Below, piece by piece: positions 54,925 to 64,000 of a stretch of DNA of 64,000 nt. This DNA comes from a candidate division KSB3 bacterium (GTDB lineage Bacteria > Moduliflexota > Moduliflexia > Moduliflexales > Moduliflexaceae), in assembly GCA_002748425.1 (NCBI GenBank), contig PDSJ01000013.1:184494-248493 (forward strand), given 5' to 3'. Below the pieces are notes generated by a model. That model did no database searches and had not been told where the DNA came from. It saw only the letters and a list, made by a program, of their open reading frames with translations. The translations under genes and the position numbers were made by a program. The first letter of the stretch is position 1. Each line of letters starts with the position of its first letter.

Positions 54925-56907
54925 TTAGTTCAGAATAAGGCAGGGGAAGGGTTCATCGTAGAAGTACAAAAGGATGTCGGGATCAGGCGTCGTAGTCGAA
55001 TGAATGAGGAAAGTCCATTCCTGTGGAAATCGCTTAGTCAGCGCAGAAGTCTGCGGCACGCCGACAGGCGGAATATGGAACTCTGTAAAATCACGAATAT
55101 CTTGTAAACTGTCAGTCCAGCCATCAGGCGCTTGTATGAGTATGTCGACACGCTGTCGAGCGTCGTGTGAAAAGGCTCGAAGTTTCAGCCGGGTCTTGCC
55201 GTCGGGAATGAAGACAGCATACGGCTGGACCTGGCCAAAAGAGCGAAAAGGAAAGCTGTTCGAGGCTTCAAGCAGGCATGGAATTCCCTCAAAGCTCACT
55301 CTGCTTGCGCCGGCCCCTGAATCTAAACGCAGCGAGAAGCGTCCGGCAGGGATATCCGTTCCATCCAGGCGCGCTGTCTGAGCGCCATTCTGCAGCTCTC
55401 CTGACGTGCGACAGACTCCCTGTCGATCAAAAAGGTCGTAAGCTACACGCTCGACAACACCGTGATCCGAAATGGCCGAGATCTGCACACGTCCTTGTTC
55501 TGAAACATTCAGACAATGGAAAAGCGCAGTAGAACGACACTCAACTTGTGTGTGAACCCGCTCAGGGTCCTGCTGCATGGCAAGCTTTTTGAGAAAACCA
55601 TCCAAGCTGGCGTGAGTCAGGAGAGTCTGCTGTGTCTCGTTAAACGTTGAACCAATATGTACGGCTGCCAGGCTGCTTCGAGATAGCTCGTGAGTTCTTG
55701 CAAACTCCTCTAAGGCAGTATTCGCTGTCCGAAACGCTGCCCAGTACTGCTCACGAGGACCATGCAGAGCATAATGACCGCTTCGATCTGTCTCAGACCA
55801 CAGACTGTCCGCAGAAAATATCCAATATCCGTCGCTGTGAAGGGCGACATCATAGACTTGTCGAGCAAGGTCTTCAGGAAAAAATCGGCTTTGCCACAAG
55901 CCCGGAATATAGCGCGCGATCGGCTGCTGTCGGCCATTCAGAGCATTTCCTGACCTCAGAGAGAGAATCTCAGCCTGTTCCTGAAGCAGCAGCGAGCTGT
56001 AACCGCGTACATACGCTGTTTCAGAAAAGACGAGCACTGGTTGAGACGGCCTTCCCAATCCTCGAATCAAGGCCCGGTAAAACCAGTTGTCGACATACGC
56101 AAGAAAACCGAGAGGAAGCTCTGGATGATGGTGATGAATATGCGCTTCCAGACGGGAGACGAATTCCTCGAGCTGTTCTTCCTGAAAGCGCATATAACGC
56201 TGTGTCAAGCCGTAACGGATCAGATCACGGAATTGCTGCGCGGCATTCGCGCCATGCGCTGTTTCAAGCTGCCGGGCCAGTGATGGCTCGGACAGCGCAA
56301 GGGTCTGCAAAAATTCATGCCAACAGGACTCACAAAAACAAACATCATCATACACGGCAAGCTCGCTGCCGTACATCTCTGTGTCGAAAAGCATTCCGGC
56401 CAGCGGCACAAGCCTTGAGAGATCGGCAAACTGTGAAAATCGTTCAGCAAGCGACTCTTCCCAATACTCCGCGTCCAATGGGCAGGGGGTGGATGGAAAA
56501 ATCGTTCCATCCCGATTTACATAGGGAGTAAAAGACCCCCGGAGAGCCTCGATCTCAGCAGTTCCGGCAAAACTGCAAATCGGGAACAGACGAATATCAT
56601 AGTCTGCTGCCGTCTTGGCCAGTTGCCTCCATAATTGAGCTTTCACGGCATAGCCGGAGTCATTTACAAGGGCCGCATTGAATCCGTTGCGTTGCAGCAA
56701 GGCAAAACGCTCCCCGGCTTCTTCCTTTGAACATATTCCGAAAAATGCCGCTCGTATCTTCTCAGGCTCCCTGGCGTCATACGCAGCCACCAGACTCTCT
56801 GTCAGAAGAACGACGGAAGAAAAAAACAACGCGACCCAAAGGCCCTGTTCCCCTGAATTTCTTCTCAGGGAGATGTATGACAGGCGGAGGTGAAGATCAA
56901 GACGCAT
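54925..56907 (-). CDS. Secreted TIM-barrel glycosidase-like protein, unknown specificity
   Basis: 660 aa. N-terminal hydrophobic segment (about 22-42, LWVALFFSSVVLLTESLVA), a signal or anchor. Residues about 45-400 look like a (beta/alpha)8 barrel of the hypothetical glycoside-hydrolase type: NGFNAALVNDSGY, MLFDTEMYGSELAVYDDVCFC followed by ESCW, LGFLAYVDNWFYRAL, and QPVLVFSETAYVRGY, with Asp/Glu at strand ends as possible catalytic acids. Residues 400-660 are beta-rich. The four Cys near 190 (CFCESC) may bind metal. Overlaps the upstream GT4 gene by 11 bases. Could trim or modify the exported polymer; not tested. Confidence 0.68.
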   Translation of the reverse strand: MRLDLHLRLSYISLRRNSGEQGLWVALFFSSVVLLTESLVAAYDAREPEKIRAAFFGICSKEEAGERFALLQRNGFNAALVNDSGYAVKAQLWRQLAKTAADYDIRLFPICSFAGTAEIEALRGSFTPYVNRDGTIFPSTPCPLDAEYWEESLAERFSQFADLSRLVPLAGMLFDTEMYGSELAVYDDVCFCESCWHEFLQTLALSEPSLARQLETAHGANAAQQFRDLIRYGLTQRYMRFQEEQLEEFVSRLEAHIHHHHPELPLGFLAYVDNWFYRALIRGLGRPSQPVLVFSETAYVRGYSSLLLQEQAEILSLRSGNALNGRQQPIARYIPGLWQSRFFPEDLARQVYDVALHSDGYWIFSADSLWSETDRSGHYALHGPREQYWAAFRTANTALEEFARTHELSRSSLAAVHIGSTFNETQQTLLTHASLDGFLKKLAMQQDPERVHTQVECRSTALFHCLNVSEQGRVQISAISDHGVVERVAYDLFDRQGVCRTSGELQNGAQTARLDGTDIPAGRFSLRLDSGAGASRVSFEGIPCLLEASNSFPFRSFGQVQPYAVFIPDGKTRLKLRAFSHDARQRVDILIQAPDGWTDSLQDIRDFTEFHIPPVGVPQTSALTKRFPQEWTFLIHSTTTPDPDILLYFYDEPFPCLILN

Positions 56908-58051
56908 CAGCTTTTTTGAGGGGCAGATGTTGATCGATCAGCCGCTCATACAGCGCTTCTGTTTGAGAGACCATTGCGTCAAGAGAAAAATGTTTATGCA
57001 CTCGTTGATATGCATTCTCAGCAAGTTCATTGGAGAATTCGGGATTGTCCAGCAGTGACAAGACAGCTTCTGCCAATGCATCAGGCTCGGCAGGAGGGAT
57101 TAACAAAGCGCTTTTGCCATGCTCCAGCAGTTCGGGTATGCCTCCGACCGCAGATGCAATCACAGGCGTTTTCATCGCCATTGCTTCGAGAATCGCAGTG
57201 GGCATGCCTTCCCAGAGGGAAGGGAGCACAAAAATATCGATCAGGGCGAGTATCTCAGGAATATCTTTCTGAAATCCGCTAAAAATGACTGCCTGCTCAG
57301 ACGATCGCCGGCGGGCATACTGCTGAATTTTTCCGTTCAGAAAATCTGTTCCTGCACAAAGACACTTCAGATCCGGAAATCTGCTTTGGATTTGCGGGAG
57401 AGCGTCGATAAGCTGGTCATGGCCTTTCATTCGACACAGGTTCGCCACAATCCCGATCGTCTTCGTTGAAGGTCCGATTCCCCAGCACGCTTTCATGGCC
57501 TTCACTCGATTCTCATCAATGCTCAGCGGATTGAAGCGTGTGAGATCGATCCCATTGGGGATCGTGAAGGTTTTTGCCTCGGGAACTCGTTCACGCCGAC
57601 ACACAGCGATTCGCCCGGCTTCAGAATTTGAGAGATACAAATCTGTACATGAGGACGTCAGGGAATCCAGCAGGACATGATACCACTTTCGCCAGGGATC
57701 GGTGCTGCGCACACTCGTAATATGCACGGGAATGCCCAGCAGTTTCCTGACGAGTCGTCCGATGATATCCGCCTTAAGCCCATACGTCCGGATAAGATCG
57801 AAATGTCTGGGCTTTGCAAAACAATACAGTTTCCACCAGGCCGTCAGATCCCAATAGCCCCGCATGTGTAAACTCGTGTTTTCAAGTCCCAGGAGTGACA
57901 CTTCTTCATTCAAGACATCATGCTCTAAAAGGACACACAGTGAATAATCATATTTTTCATGAGAGGCATGTCGGAGAAAATCCAACAGGATCTTTTGTGT
58001 TCCGCCGATTTTGGCAAATGTGGAAAATTCAAGAATTCGTTTTTTCGGCAT
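56897..58051 (-). CDS. GT4-family glycosyltransferase
   Basis: 384 aa, GT-B. LEFSTFAKIGGTQKILLDFL at the N-terminus, LRTYGLKADIIGRLVRKLLG, IPNGIDLTRFNPLSIDE, RMKGHDQLIDALPQIQ, and PSLWEGMPTAILEAMAMKTPVIASAVGGIPEL carrying the E-x7-E motif. The ATG at 58051 fits the family; the frame extends to 58255 but overlaps glpK. 70 bases behind glpK; the next EPS gene overlaps it by 11 bases. Donor and acceptor unknown. Confidence 0.92.
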   Translation of the reverse strand: MPKKRILEFSTFAKIGGTQKILLDFLRHASHEKYDYSLCVLLEHDVLNEEVSLLGLENTSLHMRGYWDLTAWWKLYCFAKPRHFDLIRTYGLKADIIGRLVRKLLGIPVHITSVRSTDPWRKWYHVLLDSLTSSCTDLYLSNSEAGRIAVCRRERVPEAKTFTIPNGIDLTRFNPLSIDENRVKAMKACWGIGPSTKTIGIVANLCRMKGHDQLIDALPQIQSRFPDLKCLCAGTDFLNGKIQQYARRRSSEQAVIFSGFQKDIPEILALIDIFVLPSLWEGMPTAILEAMAMKTPVIASAVGGIPELLEHGKSALLIPPAEPDALAEAVLSLLDNPEFSNELAENAYQRVHKHFSLDAMVSQTEALYERLIDQHLPLKKADAS

Positions 58052-58121
58052 CACACCTGTGCTCACCAGTATTGTGTTATTCCAACTATTTTCAGACAGT
58101 TCAGAACTGCGTCTATGCGGC

Positions 58122-61935
<3,814 letters not shown>

Positions 61936-62054
61936 AAAGATTTGTTCTCCCTGTTCAGCTTCTCCTGATCAAAACGCTCTGTGAATACACGTATCTAACA
62001 GTGAATTATGAGGGCTGTCAAGTGAAAAATCAGAAAACAATAAATATTTTTACA

Positions 62055-62076
62055 TACTGAAATATAATTTTCAGTA
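62055..62076. promoter_or_regulatory. Inverted repeat TACTGAAA-N6-TTTCAGTA
   Basis: Two 8-base perfect half sites separated by TATAAT. It lies about 120 bases upstream of the regulator's ATG and 300 before glpS, in the divergent gap. Candidate operator for the XRE regulator or another factor. Confidence 0.5.
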
Positions 62077-62108
62077 CATGTATTTTTAGAAAATTTTCAA
62101 AATAACTC

Positions 62109-62138
62109 TTGACAAAAATTCACCATTCTTTCTACAGT
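62109..62138 (+). promoter_or_regulatory. Sigma-70-like promoter for glpS
   Basis: TTGACA (62109-62114), 18-base spacer, TACAGT (62133-62138; 4 of 6). The leader to the glpS ATG would be about 215 bases; it carries the tandem repeats and palindrome listed separately. Upstream of the regulator, TTGACA (62021-62016, minus) lacks a good -10. Confidence 0.5.
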
Positions 62139-62157
62139 TTAATTTAAGTAAAAATTC

Positions 62158-62199
62158 AGCAACTACTAAGCAACTACTATAAAAGTATATACTTTTATA
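62158..62199. promoter_or_regulatory. Tandem 11-bp repeat abutting 22-bp perfect palindrome, operator candidate
   Basis: AGCAACTACTA occurs twice in direct succession (62158-62168, 62169-62179), a period of one helical turn. The second copy runs into a perfect palindrome at 62178-62199 (TATAAAAGTAT / ATACTTTTATA). It sits just downstream of the glpS promoter, where binding would block transcription. Confidence 0.65.
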
Positions 62200-62360
62200 C
62201 AATGACACGTGACAATGTAGAATTGCTCTTTTTAGCTTATCGTTCACACACAGGGTTCAATATGTGTTGACTGCGCCGAAGCCAAGGCTGGGTATGCGAG
62301 AATGATGGCACGCGAAAGCGGTACCTTACAACGTGCTTGCCGTGGAAGGAAGAGGCCTGA

Positions 62361-63458
62361 ATGAACTTTCTGCTCCAACATATCGATAAAATTGTCAATC
62401 AAGAGACCTATCTCCAGGATATTCACCTCGAGTTTGAAAGTGGATCGCATAATGTGCTCTTAGGCCGTACATTAAGCGGCAAAACATCTCTGCTCCGGAT
62501 AATGGCCGGCCTCGATCGTCCGACCCGGGGAAAGATTATCTTTGGTGATAAAGACGTTACGGACCTCTTTGTGAGGGATCGCAGCGTCGCAATGGTCTAT
62601 CAGCAGTTTATTAATTACCCCTCCCTGACAGTGTATAACAACATTGCCTCCCCTCTAAAAATCAGCGGCGTGAACAAAACAGATATTGATAAACGGGTTC
62701 GAGAGGCCGCCGCTATGCTCCATATTGACGATCTGCTCGACCGTATGCCCAGCGAGCTGTCCGGAGGGCAGCAGCAGCGTACCGCCATCGCCCGCGCGCT
62801 TGTAAAAGACGCTGAACTGCTCTTGCTGGACGAACCCTTAGTGAATCTGGACTATAAACTGCGTGAAGAACTGCGAATGGAACTTCAGGATATTTTCCAG
62901 CAGCGTGAGGCAATCATCGTCTATACAACCACGGAACCGGGTGAAGCGCTGATGCTTGGAGGTAATATTGTTGTGATGGACGAAGGCCGTGTTCTGCAAA
63001 CCGGGCCCACGCCTGCCGTGTACCACAATCCCGCCACCACCAAAGTCGCAGAAGTGTTCAGCGACCCTCCCATTAATTATTTATCATGTACGATTCAGGA
63101 AGGGAGCGCAACGCTGGGTCAGAGTATCAAATTTGCCCTTACGAACCATCTGCAATCGCTTCCGAACGGCCACTACATTTTCGGCATCCGTCCTAATCAT
63201 CTGTTTCTTAAACAAAGCAGCACTGAAGATATTGAAATTCGCGCTACTGTAGAACTGACCGAAATCAGCGGCTCAGAAACTTTTATTCATATTAACTATG
63301 ACAACATCAGCCTGGTGGTGCAGGAAGAAGGTGTGCATCCCCGCCGAATGGGCATAGATATTTCTATCTATGCCAACCCTGGAAATTTTTTCGTCTTTGA
63401 TGATATGGGGGCCTTAGCAGCGTCACCCGCCCGCAAAAGCGTAGAAATGCCGCGATAA
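62361..63458 (+). CDS. glpS: Glycerol ABC importer ATPase GlpS
   Basis: 365 aa, one of the two ATPases of the GlpSTPQV glycerol importer known from rhizobia. The N-terminus FLLQHIDKIVNQETYLQDIHL, DRSVAMVYQQFINYPSLTVY, LSGGQQQRTAIARAL, LLLLDEPLVNLDYKLREELR and EPGEALMLGGNIVVMDEG all match GlpS. The Walker A reads GRTLSGKTSLLR where GlpS has GPTLAGKT; the invariant GKT is kept. The ATG has GGAAGAGG about 7 bases upstream. glpT follows 14 bases later. Divergent from the XRE regulator. Confidence 0.92.
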   Translation: MNFLLQHIDKIVNQETYLQDIHLEFESGSHNVLLGRTLSGKTSLLRIMAGLDRPTRGKIIFGDKDVTDLFVRDRSVAMVYQQFINYPSLTVYNNIASPLKISGVNKTDIDKRVREAAAMLHIDDLLDRMPSELSGGQQQRTAIARALVKDAELLLLDEPLVNLDYKLREELRMELQDIFQQREAIIVYTTTEPGEALMLGGNIVVMDEGRVLQTGPTPAVYHNPATTKVAEVFSDPPINYLSCTIQEGSATLGQSIKFALTNHLQSLPNGHYIFGIRPNHLFLKQSSTEDIEIRATVELTEISGSETFIHINYDNISLVVQEEGVHPRRMGIDISIYANPGNFFVFDDMGALAASPARKSVEMPR

Positions 63459-63472
63459 TACAGGAGAGTGTG

Positions 63473-64000
63473 ATGGCACGTATCACATTGCATGAGATTG
63501 CTCACAGTTATGTACACGACCCGAAAGATGCGTCTGATTATGCCTTGAAGCGTATTCACAATGAATGGGATGATGGCGGAGCGTATGCCTTGCTCGGGCC
63601 TTCCGGATGTGGAAAAACCACACTGCTGAATGTGATTTCCGGCTTGTTAACCCCCAGTCAGGGGCAGGTGCTCTATGACGGGATGGATGTCACGTCGCTG
63701 CCGCCGGAACAGCGTAATATCGCGCAAGTGTTCCAGTTTCCCGTATTATACGATACGATGACCGTGTTCAATAATCTGGCCTTTCCGCTGCGGAATCGCG
63801 GGGTGGAAAAGGCTGACGTGAAAAAACGGGTGATGGAAGTGGCTGAAATTCTCGATCTGACGCCGTTTCTCAAGAAAAAAGCCGCCGGCCTGTCGGCTGA
63901 TGCCAAACAGAAAATCTCATTAGGCCGAGGACTGGTCAGAAGTGATGTTGCGGCTATTTTATTCGATGAACCCCTGACAGTGATCGATCCCCACTTAAAA
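63473..64000 (+). CDS. glpT: Glycerol ABC importer ATPase GlpT, 3'-truncated by window edge
   Basis: Second ATPase of the glycerol importer; only the first 176 codons are visible. [46 protein letters not shown] (Walker A), NIAQVFQFPVLYDTMTVFNNL (Q-loop) and AAILFDEPLTVIDP (Walker B) match GlpT. The signature LSGGQ is replaced by GLSADAKQKISLGRGL, the known degeneracy of this subunit. AGGAG 6 bases before the ATG. Permeases glpP/glpQ and binding protein glpV are expected beyond the window. Confidence 0.9.
   Translation, partial: MARITLHEIAHSYVHDPKDASDYALKRIHNEWDDGGAYALLGPSGCGKTTLLNVISGLLTPSQGQVLYDGMDVTSLPPEQRNIAQVFQFPVLYDTMTVFNNLAFPLRNRGVEKADVKKRVMEVAEILDLTPFLKKKAAGLSADAKQKISLGRGLVRSDVAAILFDEPLTVIDPHLK

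Noticed and set aside
55647..56531. 294-aa open frame antisense to the glycosidase-like gene
   Set aside because: His/Arg/Gln-rich mirror of the coding strand; no RBS, not protein-like.
62200..62360. Riboswitch in the glpS leader
   Set aside because: Short stems only (AGCC/GGCT); no match to a known aptamer consensus could be recognised.

Overview
The window looks like a chromosomal segment of an uncultured diderm (Gram-negative-type) bacterium. The evidence is a lolC-lolD / bamA-skp-lpxD outer-membrane biogenesis block, a periplasmic lytic transglycosylase and many ABC importers with periplasmic binding proteins. The mixture is unusual: a Firmicutes-type McsB arginine kinase and ClpC sit next to proteobacterial-type LolCD and BamA, and an alphaproteobacterial-type GlpST glycerol importer is present. 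A candidate-phylum lineage such as Modulibacteria (KSB3) would fit, but the sequence alone does not prove it. No rRNA, CRISPR array, insertion sequence or prophage was seen. Several promoters follow a sigma-70 pattern with a perfect TTGACA box.

Layout. 1-3.1 kb (+): polyol/sugar ABC importer (partial binding protein, two permeases). 3.2-5.6 kb (-): Nudix hydrolase, secreted unknown, lytic transglycosylase. 5.7-8.9 kb (-): radC-priA. 9.1-11.5 kb (-): xylulokinase-like kinase and SDR polyol dehydrogenase, divergent from a double-domain binding protein (11.7-13.8 kb, +). 13.9-16.7 kb (+): permease, thioredoxin-like protein and cyclopropane synthase. 16.8-19.0 kb (-): CBS-tailed cation antiporter plus an EIIA-like protein. 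19.2-23.2 kb (-): orphan corrinoid protein and a 1030-aa membrane protein with a PHP-like segment. 23.4-27.8 kb (-): ugpBAEC. 28.3-32.3 kb (+): TPR protein, NadD-like enzyme, alpha/beta hydrolase, membrane-anchored unknown. 32.5-42.4 kb (-): tRNA-Glu, lolC, lolD, mcsB, clpC, bamA, skp, lpxD. 42.5-45.3 kb (-): PP-loop protein, zinc-ribbon protein, a gene-poor 0.7 kb with an RNA-like fold, SEC-C protein. 45.6-58.1 kb: exopolysaccharide locus (Wzc-like co-polymerase/BY-kinase, GINT1-like transferase, GT-C enzyme, WecA-like initiator, three glycosyltransferases, secreted glycosidase-like protein). 58.1-64.0 kb: glpK, a 747-aa XRE regulator, and the divergent glpS-glpT glycerol importer running off the right edge.

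How it fits together. Glycerol and glycerol-3-phosphate uptake (Ugp, GlpST, GlpK) and polyol uptake and oxidation (ABC importer, dehydrogenase, FGGY kinase) dominate metabolism. The most unusual arrangement is the protein-arginine kinase/ClpC pair inserted into the outer-membrane assembly operon, directly behind a tRNA-Glu terminator. The best regulatory target is the glp intergenic region, with a tandem 11-bp repeat abutting a 22-bp perfect palindrome next to the large XRE regulator.
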